DNA of 64,000 nt, from the NCBI RefSeq assembly GCF_003991905.1, contig NZ_RSCL01000036.1:1-64000 (forward strand). The letters run 5' to 3'. The DNA is from Dulcicalothrix desertica PCC 7102 (GTDB lineage: Bacteria; Cyanobacteriota; Cyanobacteriia; Cyanobacteriales; Nostocaceae). Positions 27,573-37,011 of this stretch are shown here, piece by piece (the first letter of the stretch is position 1; every line of letters begins with the position of its first letter). Position numbers and translations under genes: made by a program. The notes under the pieces are model-generated. The model was not told the DNA's origin. It saw nothing but the letters and a program-made list of their open reading frames with translations, and did not search any database.

Positions 27573-27887
27573 TTTTATACGCTAACCTATCCTAATAACA
27601 CAAGATATTGGATTGGCAAAGCGAGGAATTATATATTTAGTTATTTGTGTATCATTGCTAAGTAACGGATTTAGTAAACCGTAAAAACACTGCTTTGCAC
27701 TATCCTGCTAAAATTAAGATGGTAAAATGCACAGTTTTTAATGTAGCATTTTTTACTAGTTTTAACCGTACTGTTAGATTTTGAAATAATTTGGGTACTC
27801 TTAGAGAGTAATTAAATAATCAAATAGTACTCGAATATTGAAACATTTAAAATCTAATTTAATAATTTTAAGGATTAATTATAGATT
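27573..27887. other. Non-coding region before the SDR-PhyH gene
   Basis: 315 bp of AT-rich spacer without recognised genes or strong hairpins. AAGGA near 27870 is the likely ribosome site of the next gene. Confidence 0.45.
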
Positions 27888-29480
27888 ATGCAAGTTTGTC
27901 TAGTTACAGGTGGTAGTTCTGGTGTTGGTCTAATGACTGCTGTTGGTTTAGCTAAATTAGATAATCATGTACTTATTGCTGGCCGTTCTGCAAGTAAAGG
28001 CTCTAAAGCTGTAGAATATATTCGTCAAACTACTGGAAATTCAAATGTTGAATTTCTTTCGCTTGACCTGGCTTCTTTAGATTCTGTTCGCAATTGTGTT
28101 AACATTTTTATCGCAAAAAAATTACCATTACATATATTAGTACTTAATGCAGGTATATTTAATCGCCGAGGTACAACAAAAGAAGGTTTTGAACTAATTT
28201 GGGGAACTAATTATCTAGGGCATTTTTTGCTTATACATTTGTTATTTGATATTATGCAAAAATCTGCTCCTGGTCGCATTGTCATTGTAGCTTCAGATTT
28301 AGGATTACGACCAAATGATATTAGTTGGGATTTATTAGTTAAAAAAACACATTTGAATTTTCTAGAATTATATTCTGTTTCTAAATTTTGTTTATTGCTA
28401 TTAACACAAGAGCTTTCTCAAAAATTAGCTAACTCTCAAGTGACTGTAAATGCAGTTCATCCAGGATTTGTACAATCTAATATTACTATTTGGCATCGAC
28501 TAAGTAAATATTTAGGTATCGGTATTTCTCCAGAAAATGGTGCATATAGTACTCTTGTTTGTGCTACCTCACCAAAATATTACAGTATCACTGGGCAATT
28601 TTTAGACAATCATGCTCAAGAAATTACTTTACCTTTAAATGTGCAGAATAAAGAATTATCGCAAAAATTGTGGGAGAGAAGCTTATTGTGGACAGGTTGT
28701 AATGAACCAATAAATAAACACTCAATTAGTTACGATGGTAGCGATGGAATTTGGGGACCGTATAAGCTTAGTTTAACTAGACAAGAGATGGCTGTAATTC
28801 AAGACGAAATACTTTACAATCTTTTGCCAAATTACTCTATTAAATTGTTGTTAAGTCACTTAATTAGAGCGATTATTAAAAAAGATTTTGGCTCAATTAT
28901 GATGACGTTATCACAATATTTTTTTAAAAGTTTTAGTATGGAAAGGCACTTAGATTCGCCTGTAATTATGCAATTATGTCAAGATGAAAAATTACTAGAA
29001 GAATTAACAACACATTTAGGAGAAAATTTTTTGCTATGGAGGTCTGAAATTTGGGCCAATTATCCTGCTCAGAAAATAATTCCTTATTGGCATCAAGATT
29101 CATACCCTTACTTGATTAAAAGTCAATCTAAAAATATTTATGCTTATATCGCTTTAACAGAAATTAATGAATATAATGGTTTTGAATATATTCCAAAAAA
29201 ATATCTTCAAAATTGCTCTATAAAAATTACTGACCCTTTCAGTGGTAATAAGTTTTTTGAAATTCCTGAAGAAGTTACAAAAAAGGCGATTCCCGTACTG
29301 TTACAACCAGGTGAATTTATATTATTTACTGATGAGCTTATACATTGTTCTTTACGCAATAATAGCGGTAAAGTAAGAATCGCTTTAACTCTAAGATTAA
29401 CTCAGTCAGGTACAAAAGTTTTACAGGGTTATACTTCTAATTATTACCAACCAATAACTTTGCACTCAAAAAATAGCTAA
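27888..29480 (+). CDS. Fused short-chain dehydrogenase / phytanoyl-CoA dioxygenase-like protein
   Basis: The 530-aa protein joins two enzymes. Residues 1 to about 265 form an SDR resembling retinol dehydrogenases and protochlorophyllide reductases: TGGSSGVG at 7-14, LNAG, and YSVSK with Tyr162 and Lys166. Residues about 300-530 form a PhyH-type Fe(II)/2-oxoglutarate dioxygenase: His402 and Asp404 in WHQDSYPY, distal His486 in ELIHCSLRNN and an Arg in VRIALTLR for 2-oxoglutarate. Both active sites look intact, so hydroxylation and alcohol/ketone interconversion of one small molecule is plausible, as in tailoring steps of natural product pathways. No other biosynthetic gene is adjacent. I do not know this fusion as a described family. 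Confidence 0.8.
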   Translation: MQVCLVTGGSSGVGLMTAVGLAKLDNHVLIAGRSASKGSKAVEYIRQTTGNSNVEFLSLDLASLDSVRNCVNIFIAKKLPLHILVLNAGIFNRRGTTKEGFELIWGTNYLGHFLLIHLLFDIMQKSAPGRIVIVASDLGLRPNDISWDLLVKKTHLNFLELYSVSKFCLLLLTQELSQKLANSQVTVNAVHPGFVQSNITIWHRLSKYLGIGISPENGAYSTLVCATSPKYYSITGQFLDNHAQEITLPLNVQNKELSQKLWERSLLWTGCNEPINKHSISYDGSDGIWGPYKLSLTRQEMAVIQDEILYNLLPNYSIKLLLSHLIRAIIKKDFGSIMMTLSQYFFKSFSMERHLDSPVIMQLCQDEKLLEELTTHLGENFLLWRSEIWANYPAQKIIPYWHQDSYPYLIKSQSKNIYAYIALTEINEYNGFEYIPKKYLQNCSIKITDPFSGNKFFEIPEEVTKKAIPVLLQPGEFILFTDELIHCSLRNNSGKVRIALTLRLTQSGTKVLQGYTSNYYQPITLHSKNS

Positions 29481-29599
29481 CTTTATATTTCTCAACTAAC
29501 CTCAACGACTCTAATTTTTTGACACAGCTTCTATTATATCCGCACCTTTGCTGGCGCCACCCAAATGTGGAGCTTTAACTCACCGGAATGCACCAGTCC

Positions 29600-29672
29600 G
29601 AGAAACCGGGCATAAGAGCGAAAAATTTTGCGCGCGTACCTTTAATTTGTCGTACAGAAGCCCGGTTTCTTA
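29600..29672. repeat. AGAAACCGGGC inverted repeat
   Basis: AGAAACCGGGC and GCCCGGTTTCT face each other about 50 bp apart. Copies of the same AGAAACC(G/T)GG motif occur at 47868-47935 and near 51220. This is a dispersed cyanobacterial hairpin repeat, here between two convergent genes where it could also terminate transcription. Confidence 0.65.
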
Positions 29673-29738
29673 GGCTTTAACCAAGAAAAATTAGACACTT
29701 AAGTATTGGCAACCAGCTTATGCTACTAGCGGATGTTT

Positions 29739-31112
29739 TTATAGCGCTGGAAATTTACTTGCTGCGTTGTCTAATACTAGTATCCAATCGTTGCCTCGTC
29801 CTTTGGTTGGTGGTGTGAATTTTCTGGTTTCTGTTTTGGAAAATTCTTCTGCTTTTGTTCCTTTTCCTTGACGTGGATTGTACCACTGAGCTTTGATTCG
29901 ATTGCCTTTCATTTTTGATAGTTTAACTGTAATAGGGTTTCCTGTTGGTGTGTAAATAAATGCAAAGCTTCCATCATCGGCGCCTGCTGCTCTTATATCT
30001 TCTGTACCGTTTATAATAATAGACTGCTCTGGTACGAGTTTTGTATAAGGTCGAGATTCAAATAATCGTTTTAAATAACCCATTTGGGTTGCCCCTGGTT
30101 GTGCTAATGCTTTTTTCCAAGGTGTTCTTGCTGCTGATATCGGGTCTCTTGTTGGTTGCCACATCTGCCAAATGTTATGGTTCCCGTAAGTGTGACCACA
30201 GGCGCCTGCTAGCATTGACCAATAGGCAGCTTGCCTAACATCAAAATCATCGAACCAACCATTTTCTGGTTTCCAATTAATTGGGTGGTCTTCATAACAT
30301 GGTTCTCCGTCAAGTGTGGGTTTTGACGGACTTAAAAGATAGTTTTGTGATGTAACTTTATAATTGGGTATATTAATAGCCATGTGACCCGATTGGAACA
30401 TGTTAAAGTCAAGCCAATCATCATTATGGAACCAGGTTGCTGAATTTGAGCCACCCTGTGGATGGTAGGTCATTAAATGATTTCCTGTATCTCCCTGTTT
30501 TAACCCTTTTGCCATAGACCGAATTATAGCTAAGTGATTATCGTTCTCAGGGCTACGGTCTCCGCCTAGAATCCATATAATAGGCTTGTTTCTATAACGT
30601 TTGCCAAGATAGGCGCCGAAAGCTTCAGCATTTGTGGGTGTAAATATTTCTGGACCAACACCCCATAGCTTTTTCCATTTATCTCCCCATGTTGGTAACA
30701 TTCCTATGTAAAGCCCTAGTTTTTCGGCTTGATTTACAATGTAATCAACATGCTGAAAGTAAGCTTCATTAGGTTTGGTAGGGTCGTTATCTTTTAGCGG
30801 CAGGTTTCCGTAAGCGTTGGGTTGCCTAAGTCCATCAAGTTCTGCTAAAACAACAGCTTGAATGACGGTAAATCCTTTGCGGGCACGGTCTTGTAAATAT
30901 ATAACTGCCTCTTCACGATTTGCTCGATGGAATAGTTCCCAAGCTGTATCTCCAAGGTAGAAGAAGGGCTTACCATTTTTTTGAACTAAAAAACGTTTGT
31001 TTTGCTGCACTCTGAGAGTTTGTCCTGCTTGAGTTTTTTGTGAACAAGATACCGACAAAGCTATCCCTGAGCAGAGACTGAGAAAAGTACGTCTAGTTAA
31101 AGGTTTGTGCAT
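29739..31112 (-). CDS. DUF4038-type glycoside hydrolase-like lipoprotein
   Basis: The 457-aa protein starts with a twin-arginine motif (TRRTFLSLCSG) and a possible lipobox (ALSVSC), so it is probably exported by Tat and lipidated. The body has the DUF4038 TIM-barrel hallmarks: KNGKPFFYLGDTAWELFHR, the strand LGLYIGMLPTWGDKW, IIWILGGDRSPEND and LDGEPCYEDHP with acidic residues at catalytic-like positions. A C-terminal beta domain (from about 380) resembles the putative collagen-binding domain often joined to DUF4038. Some relatives hydrolyse plant glycans such as apiose-containing chains. The substrate here is unknown, perhaps the cell's own exopolysaccharide. It is divergent from the WGxxGxxG protein. 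Confidence 0.82.
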   Translation of the reverse strand: MHKPLTRRTFLSLCSGIALSVSCSQKTQAGQTLRVQQNKRFLVQKNGKPFFYLGDTAWELFHRANREEAVIYLQDRARKGFTVIQAVVLAELDGLRQPNAYGNLPLKDNDPTKPNEAYFQHVDYIVNQAEKLGLYIGMLPTWGDKWKKLWGVGPEIFTPTNAEAFGAYLGKRYRNKPIIWILGGDRSPENDNHLAIIRSMAKGLKQGDTGNHLMTYHPQGGSNSATWFHNDDWLDFNMFQSGHMAINIPNYKVTSQNYLLSPSKPTLDGEPCYEDHPINWKPENGWFDDFDVRQAAYWSMLAGACGHTYGNHNIWQMWQPTRDPISAARTPWKKALAQPGATQMGYLKRLFESRPYTKLVPEQSIIINGTEDIRAAGADDGSFAFIYTPTGNPITVKLSKMKGNRIKAQWYNPRQGKGTKAEEFSKTETRKFTPPTKGRGNDWILVLDNAASKFPAL

Positions 31113-31310
31113 CTTTTTAAAGGATTCGTCGCATTATTAATTAAAGCGCAGGGTAAAGGTATTGATGATGATTTTTTTGTGAAGCTAATAAGTTAAATGT
31201 AACTTCAAGCGTAGAAGCATCTCTGACTGATGGGTGATTTGGCGCCAGTTAAAATTGAATATTCTTGTGTGTATGGATGGCGATAAATATTAATTTTGAG
31301 GAATTTGAAC

Positions 31311-31619
31311 GTGAAACGCTCTAATGTATCTAAATTTTTGGGAACTAGTTTGCTAGTAGCTAGTTTGGTAACTGTACCTGCTACTATGCGCGCTTCTGCT
31401 CAGACTGGTGATACCAATACAACAACAACTACTACCGAACGCATAGTTGTGAATGATGCTGACCGCGCAACTGATAATAATTTTGCTGATGGTGACTGGG
31501 GATTAATGGGTTTACTTGGTTTATTTGGTTTACTAGGTCGTAGAAGTAAGAAAAACGTTGAAACTGTTGCTTATGATGACCGGGGTACTGTTGGTACTTC
31601 TGGTACCCGCGTTCGTTAA
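31311..31619 (+). CDS. WGxxGxxG-tail exported small protein
   Basis: The 102-aa product has a Sec signal peptide (FLGTSLLVASLVTVPATMRA), a Thr-rich low-complexity segment and a C-terminal WGLMGLLGLFGLLGRR tail. This WGxxGxxG hydrophobic tail followed by Arg resembles sorting tails of small cyanobacterial surface proteins. The start is set at the GTG (31311), with AGGA upstream at good distance. The upstream TTG (31296) is less likely. It is followed by a hairpin at 31652. The function is unknown. Confidence 0.72.
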   Translation: MKRSNVSKFLGTSLLVASLVTVPATMRASAQTGDTNTTTTTTERIVVNDADRATDNNFADGDWGLMGLLGLFGLLGRRSKKNVETVAYDDRGTVGTSGTRVR

Positions 31620-31651
31620 TTTGAACGTGGTTATATAAAGATGGGAATATA

Positions 31652-31688
31652 TAAGAGAGACTGTACATGTACGGTCTCTCTATCGTTT
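31652..31688 (+). terminator. Hairpin after the WGxxGxxG gene
   Basis: AAGAGAGACTGTACATGTAC followed by GGTCTCTCT forms an 8-9 bp stem around TGTACATGTAC, itself palindromic. There is only a weak T tract after it, so it is a probable but not strong terminator. Confidence 0.6.
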
Positions 31689-31865
31689 ATTATGGGAACG
31701 CGCATTAAAATGCCTGGTCGAGTTAGAGTTGGGTTTAATTTCGTAGTTGGTTATAAATAGTTCTTTACCTTTTTTGGCGCCGTTTAAATTTGGCTCTATG
31801 TATTGTAGAATAAAATAATGTTTGCTAGCCTGCTTATAGGCAATAAATATATAAGGGAATCAACT

Positions 31866-32657
31866 ATGCCTTCTCCCTTTTTTGGAATGAATCCCTATTT
31901 GGAGCATCCATCTTTATGGTCGGGTATTCACCATAGATTGATTACCGCGATTGCCAATGACTTAGCTCCCCACATTCGACCTAAGTATATTGTTGCTGTT
32001 GAGGAGCGAGTCTATCAAATCAGCCCAGAGGAATCTCTTTTAATTGGTGTTCCTGATGTCTCGGTACAACGTGTACAAAAGGCAACTAATAGTATTGATT
32101 CCAGTGTTGCGGTTGCTGCTGCGACTGCACAGCCAATAGAAGCAACAATTCCCATACCAGAAATTTTAACCGAAGGTTATCTAGAAATTCGCTCAGTAGA
32201 AACTGGGGAAGTTATTACAACCATTGAGATTCTCTCGCCTAAGAATAAGCTATCAGCCGTTGGTCGCCTACAATATGAAACTAAGCGGCAAAGTGTGTTT
32301 AGTAGTTCCACTCATTTGGTAGAAATTGACCTACTCCGTCAAGGAAAACCAATGCCAATTTTGAGTCCAAAAGTTGAGAGTAATTATCGCATTTTAGTCA
32401 GCAGGAGTGATACTCGTCCAAAAGCGGAATTTTATGCGTTTAATCTTCCAGATAGAATTCCCCAGTTTCCTTTACCCTTACGCTCAGAAGATACAGAACC
32501 TGTGGTTGATTTACAAAAGTTAGTGCATGAAATCTATGACCAAGGAGGATACGACCTTAGACTTGATTATAGTCGTCAACCAATGCCCAACTTATCAGAA
32601 ACGAATGCTGCTTGGGTTGATAAAGTGTTGCGGGAGCAAGGATTAAGGTTGGGTTAG
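31866..32657 (+). CDS. DUF4058 family protein
   Basis: The 263-aa product starts MPSPFFGMNPYLEHPSLW, the fixed opening of cyanobacterial DUF4058 proteins. It continues with ALAPHIRPKYIV-like segments, EERVYQI, VPDVSV, YLEIR and TTIEILSPKNK. The pattern of acidic and Lys residues in the middle (LEIRS..ITTIEILSPKNK) recalls a PD-(D/E)XK-like core, but no activity is established. The upstream open frame to 31818 lacks family sequence, so the ATG at 31866 is chosen. It stands alone. Confidence 0.85.
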   Translation: MPSPFFGMNPYLEHPSLWSGIHHRLITAIANDLAPHIRPKYIVAVEERVYQISPEESLLIGVPDVSVQRVQKATNSIDSSVAVAAATAQPIEATIPIPEILTEGYLEIRSVETGEVITTIEILSPKNKLSAVGRLQYETKRQSVFSSSTHLVEIDLLRQGKPMPILSPKVESNYRILVSRSDTRPKAEFYAFNLPDRIPQFPLPLRSEDTEPVVDLQKLVHEIYDQGGYDLRLDYSRQPMPNLSETNAAWVDKVLREQGLRLG

Positions 32658-32895
32658 CACAGTGGTATTTTCTCGTGGTTGACAAGTATTTTTTTTTATA
32701 TCAATATACTACCCGTTTCGGAATTAATTGCACGGGGATGGTTAAATGAGTCAGCGTAGGGAGTATTTAAAAGCAACTTCTCTTTATCTCAAAACAAAAC
32801 TTCTTCCTTCTTTCTTCTTACGAGCGTTCAACGCCTAAGTAATTACCGAAATAATGTAAGATTTTCTTAGTATTATGTAGGCGTATTTTATAATC

Positions 32896-33885
32896 ATGGG
32901 TATAGGTGCAGTTGCAATTGGAAGAAATGAGGGGCAGCGGCTAGTGCGCTGTTTGAAATCGCTTATTGAGAACCTTCCACCAGGGACACCAATAGTTTAT
33001 GTTGATTCGGGTTCTACTGATGGTAGTGTGAATATGGCAATATCTTTGGGTGTGAATGTTGTAGAATTGGATATGTCACGTCCATTTACGATGGCACGAG
33101 GATATAACACTGGGTTTAACTATATATGTGAGCATTTTCCATTTGTTGAGTACGTTCAGTTCATTGATGGTGATTGCGAAATGCTTTGCGGATGGATAGA
33201 GCCAGCGTGTATGACCTTGAGCAATAATATTGAAATCGCAATTGTTAGTGGTAATTTGCAAGAACGGCAACCTGAGTTATCTATATATAATCGTCTTGCT
33301 CAAATGGAATGGAATACTCCGTTAGGGGAAGTTAATGCTTGTGTTGGTATTGCAATGATGCGGGTTAGCGCGCTGAATGCGGTTAATGGTTATAATGAAT
33401 CGCTGATTGCCGGTGAAGAGCCAGAAATGTACTTCCGTTTACGGCAATTAGGGTGGAAAATTTGGCGTATTGATGTTGATATGGCAGTACATGATGCTGC
33501 TATGTTTAAGTTTAGCCAATGGTGGAAGCGCTCAATGCGTTCAGGATGGGCATTTCAAGAAGGTGTGGTAATGCATGGTTCTCATAATGAAAGATTTTGC
33601 GTTCGTCAAGCGATGAGTAATTGGTTTTGGGGAATTATCCTTCCATCAGGAGTATTATTAATGCTATGGGAAACATCGGGTTTAAGTTTGTTGTTGCTGG
33701 TGGCTTATTTTTTGTTATTTTGGCGTATATATAAATATCGCATTACTCAGGGTGATATACACGAACATGCGCGATTGTATGCATTTTGGTGTGTTTTATC
33801 AAAATTTCCCCAAGCGATAGGACAGTTGAAGTACTGTTGGAATCAATGGCGCAATCAACAAGCGACTTTAATTGAATACAAATGA
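32896..33885 (+). CDS. Family 2 glycosyltransferase, membrane-associated
   Basis: The 329-aa protein has a GT2/GT-A fold: AVAIGRNEGQRL, YVDSGSTDGS (nucleotide-binding), FIDGDCEM with the DxD-type metal motif, and a later GEEPEMYFRL acceptor/base region. Two C-terminal hydrophobic helices (WGIILPSGVLLML, LLLLVAYFLLFW) suggest membrane association. Such enzymes add sugars to lipids or polysaccharides. Neighbours do not show which. A possible ATG at 32896 is close behind an AT-rich promoter-like region. Confidence 0.88.
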   Translation: MGIGAVAIGRNEGQRLVRCLKSLIENLPPGTPIVYVDSGSTDGSVNMAISLGVNVVELDMSRPFTMARGYNTGFNYICEHFPFVEYVQFIDGDCEMLCGWIEPACMTLSNNIEIAIVSGNLQERQPELSIYNRLAQMEWNTPLGEVNACVGIAMMRVSALNAVNGYNESLIAGEEPEMYFRLRQLGWKIWRIDVDMAVHDAAMFKFSQWWKRSMRSGWAFQEGVVMHGSHNERFCVRQAMSNWFWGIILPSGVLLMLWETSGLSLLLLVAYFLLFWRIYKYRITQGDIHEHARLYAFWCVLSKFPQAIGQLKYCWNQWRNQQATLIEYK

Positions 33886-34194
33886 TAAAAAACACTACAA
33901 GCACTGTTAATTGCTGGCTATTGACCAGATGTTTTTCTGACTATATTGAGGAAATTATGTAAGATTTTGGAGTGGTTATCTTGGCGCCAAACTATCACCA
34001 TTTGAAACATCGGTACATTTTCGATGATTTCTCGATACACAAGACCAGTGGCTGGTTTTATTTATGCGACGAGCGTAGATGTGCTTCTGTTGTGATTGTC
34101 CTTTTTAAATGGAACGGGCAAGGATGCCCATTCCACAAGAGATGATTTTACTTTTGTTTAAGTTTTAGAGAATTTCAAGTAAAATAGGGTTTAA
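33886..34194. other. Intergenic region with dispersed repeat
   Basis: 309 bp between convergent genes. It contains GGAACGGGCAAGGATGCCCA near 34109-34130, the inverted copy of the repeat near 23080, and one GGCGCC near 33984. No gene is seen. Confidence 0.55.
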
Positions 34195-36954
34195 TTATCT
34201 ATTTACGGCGCCTCGTACTAGAATGACTGTGCTTTCAACACCGGATGCTATTGCTTCGGGTATGTTTCCGTTTATTGCTTGTTGTAATAGTCCTTCGCGT
34301 GAGGCGCCAATAATTACTACGTCGTAGTGTTCTTTGTTTGCTAGATTAATTACTCCTTCACTAACTGAGTCTGATTTTATAGGTTCTGCTATGACGGTAC
34401 TCTGAAGTTTTCGGTTACGGATAAGTTGACGTATTGCTTCTTCTAATACTTTCATATCTGGTTTGTCTTCGCTTGTATTAAAAACTCTGGTTAAACGAAT
34501 TTTTGAGTCTTTACCTAATGTGACTAATGCTGGTAATAATTTTATTGCTAGCCAAGCGTTTGGCCCTCCTGCCATTGGTACTAACCAATTGTTGAATTTA
34601 AGTTCGGGTGTATGAGGTGTTGGTAATATTACGGTATTTGAAGAAAATTCTGGGGGTTTACCTGTTTTTACATATTCTCGTATGGAAGCTGAGATAAGTT
34701 TGGATTTTAAACTTTTTGGTTTATATTCTTTGCTTACCCCCAGTTTGACAAGCACTACTTCACAACTCGCTTGTCTAATTACTGTGTCTACTACGTTACC
34801 AAATATACGTCCGGGTGTGGAGGTGCTACCTTTCCATCCCATTAAAACAATGTCTATATGACGTTCGTTTACTGTTTCTAAGATAGATTGAGAAATGTCG
34901 TGTGCTACGCGAATTTGCGTATGAATGGGAATTTTTGATTTTTTGCCTAGTGCTTCGACTTGACGTAACAAACGTCTACTTTTTGTTGTGCGTACTTCGC
35001 TTTCTGATGGTGAACTATAACGAGGAACGATTACGGTTTGTACACATTCTATTTCGTAGTGTCGGTCGCGTGCAATCGCTATTGCCATTTTAATTAATGT
35101 TACGGCTGTTTCTGGATTTGCGATTGGAAGTAATAATCTTCCTCTTCCTACACTTGGGGAACGTGTTTGATATACAACGTAAGATGGTTCGGGTGTTGGG
35201 CCTGTTTGGGGGTTTTTACAGTTGAGATGGTCTGCTTCTGCACGAATTATATCCGCGCGCGTGATTATTCCAATTAGTCGGCGCCCTTCTACTACTGGTA
35301 ATCTACTAATTTGATAGCGGTCGAGTAAATATAGTACATTACTTAAAGTATTTTTGGGTGTTACCGATACTGGTTGCGGTGTCATTATTTCTCGTAATGC
35401 TTGCTCGTGCGATAAACTCAATTCACGCACTTTTAATAAATCTGATTGCGTTACAATTCCTACTAACTTTGATTCTTCAACTACTGGAAATCCTCGATGG
35501 TGTGACCGGGAAAAAGCTTGAATCGCTTCTTCTATCGTTATATCCGCATCTAACGATTCAACCCGACTTTGCATTACTTCTCTTGCTGTTAATCTTGTTA
35601 ATAATCCTTCAGGCGCCTTTGCTTGTTCTATATCTATACCGTTTAATTTTAAAAGCTTGTCGTATAATGACCCAGGCACTAATTTCTCGGCAACAAGATA
35701 TGATGTAACTGCACAAATCATTAAGGGTAATACTAAAGTAAAATTGGTCGTCATTTCAAATACGATGACGATGGCTGTTATGGGAACTTTGGAGACACCG
35801 CTAAAAAATGCCCCCATCCCTGCTAGGGCAAACGTGGTTATCGAACTTTCTCCTAGTAAATAATATTGACATGCCCCAACTAAATGCCCCAAACATGAAC
35901 CTAATATCAAACTTGGCGCAAATAATCCTCCTGGGGCGCCGGAACCAAATGCGACTAAAGTTAAAAGAAACTGCGCTGCAAATACTAGCAAGGCTAATGG
36001 CGCATCGGGTATATTTGGTTCGTTTGGTTCATTTGCTCCGATTATAAATTCCCGTAAACCTGTGTTATCACGAAATGACTCTGGCAGTATTGCTATGACT
36101 ATTCCAGAAAATAATCCTGCTAATGCTACACGTAAAGGTAAACTAATATGCAATCTACGGTATAGTTTAATACTATACACTAAGCCTCGATTAAAAAATG
36201 CCGCGAAAACACCTGCGAGAATACCTAGAAGTAGGTAAAAAGGGATATCTATAAGGGCAAAAGTACTGAAGTTTTGATTTGTGCTGTAAGTAGCTTGGAG
36301 GTCGAGTTGTAAAGTACCACCACCTAATAACCTTGAAACAACTCCGCCAATAAATGAAGCGATGATAGCGGTTCCGAGTGTGATTCCTGATAAATCTTGA
36401 AGTAGTTCTTCTACTATAAATAAAACTCCCGCAATTGGGGCGTTAAATGCTGCTGCTAGTCCTGCACCTGCACCTGCTGCTATCATTTGGCGCCGATGGT
36501 CGGGTGAAGTTGGAACTAAGCGACTTAATGCTGCTGCAAGTCCGGCGCCAACTTGTACTGTTGGACCTTGGCGCCCTAGTGTTAAGCCAGAACCAATGGC
36601 AAGTAGGGCGCTAACTAACTTTACACAAGCTACTCGTAATGATAGTTTAATTGGAACATTCGCGAGTGATGCTTTAACTTGGGGAATTCCACTCCCTGAT
36701 GCTTCTGGCGCCAATCGCTCGACAAGGAAACCTGCCATAAATCCAAAAAGGGCGCCGACTACTGGAAGTGCTATCCAAGGTGGTAACAAGTGCGATGTGT
36801 GAACTCGCCATGTACCTAAAGCACCCGAACCTAATTTCAACAGTACCGCAGATAGCGCAGCAACTAATCCAATCAGCGAAGCTTCGGCTATCGCTAAACC
36901 TCTTCTTGGTTGCAATAAATTGCGAAACCGTTGAGGAAGAACCGGAGAAGCCAT
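34195..36954 (-). CDS. ClC-type chloride channel/transporter with CBS pair and two USP domains
   Basis: The 919-aa membrane protein begins with a ClC domain (residues about 20-440): GSGIPQVKA, GRQGPTVQ, a conserved FIVEEL and GAPGGLFAPSLILG. Two CBS domains follow (about 460-585), which in ClCs bind adenine nucleotides. Two universal stress protein domains follow (about 610-740 and 780-915), with GRIFGNVVDTVIRQASCEVV as a USP core. At the external gate Gln129 replaces the usual Glu of GREGP, whereas the inner Glu in FIVEE is kept. The change is known in other ClCs and is expected to alter proton coupling or gating. The role is probably chloride homeostasis controlled by energy state. Confidence 0.9.
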   Translation of the reverse strand: MASPVLPQRFRNLLQPRRGLAIAEASLIGLVAALSAVLLKLGSGALGTWRVHTSHLLPPWIALPVVGALFGFMAGFLVERLAPEASGSGIPQVKASLANVPIKLSLRVACVKLVSALLAIGSGLTLGRQGPTVQVGAGLAAALSRLVPTSPDHRRQMIAAGAGAGLAAAFNAPIAGVLFIVEELLQDLSGITLGTAIIASFIGGVVSRLLGGGTLQLDLQATYSTNQNFSTFALIDIPFYLLLGILAGVFAAFFNRGLVYSIKLYRRLHISLPLRVALAGLFSGIVIAILPESFRDNTGLREFIIGANEPNEPNIPDAPLALLVFAAQFLLTLVAFGSGAPGGLFAPSLILGSCLGHLVGACQYYLLGESSITTFALAGMGAFFSGVSKVPITAIVIVFEMTTNFTLVLPLMICAVTSYLVAEKLVPGSLYDKLLKLNGIDIEQAKAPEGLLTRLTAREVMQSRVESLDADITIEEAIQAFSRSHHRGFPVVEESKLVGIVTQSDLLKVRELSLSHEQALREIMTPQPVSVTPKNTLSNVLYLLDRYQISRLPVVEGRRLIGIITRADIIRAEADHLNCKNPQTGPTPEPSYVVYQTRSPSVGRGRLLLPIANPETAVTLIKMAIAIARDRHYEIECVQTVIVPRYSSPSESEVRTTKSRRLLRQVEALGKKSKIPIHTQIRVAHDISQSILETVNERHIDIVLMGWKGSTSTPGRIFGNVVDTVIRQASCEVVLVKLGVSKEYKPKSLKSKLISASIREYVKTGKPPEFSSNTVILPTPHTPELKFNNWLVPMAGGPNAWLAIKLLPALVTLGKDSKIRLTRVFNTSEDKPDMKVLEEAIRQLIRNRKLQSTVIAEPIKSDSVSEGVINLANKEHYDVVIIGASREGLLQQAINGNIPEAIASGVESTVILVRGAVNR

Positions 36955-37011
36955 AAAGTTTGTTGGTTAAAAGGGGAAAACCCTGAGATTAAGTAATGTG
37001 TAAATGATAGC

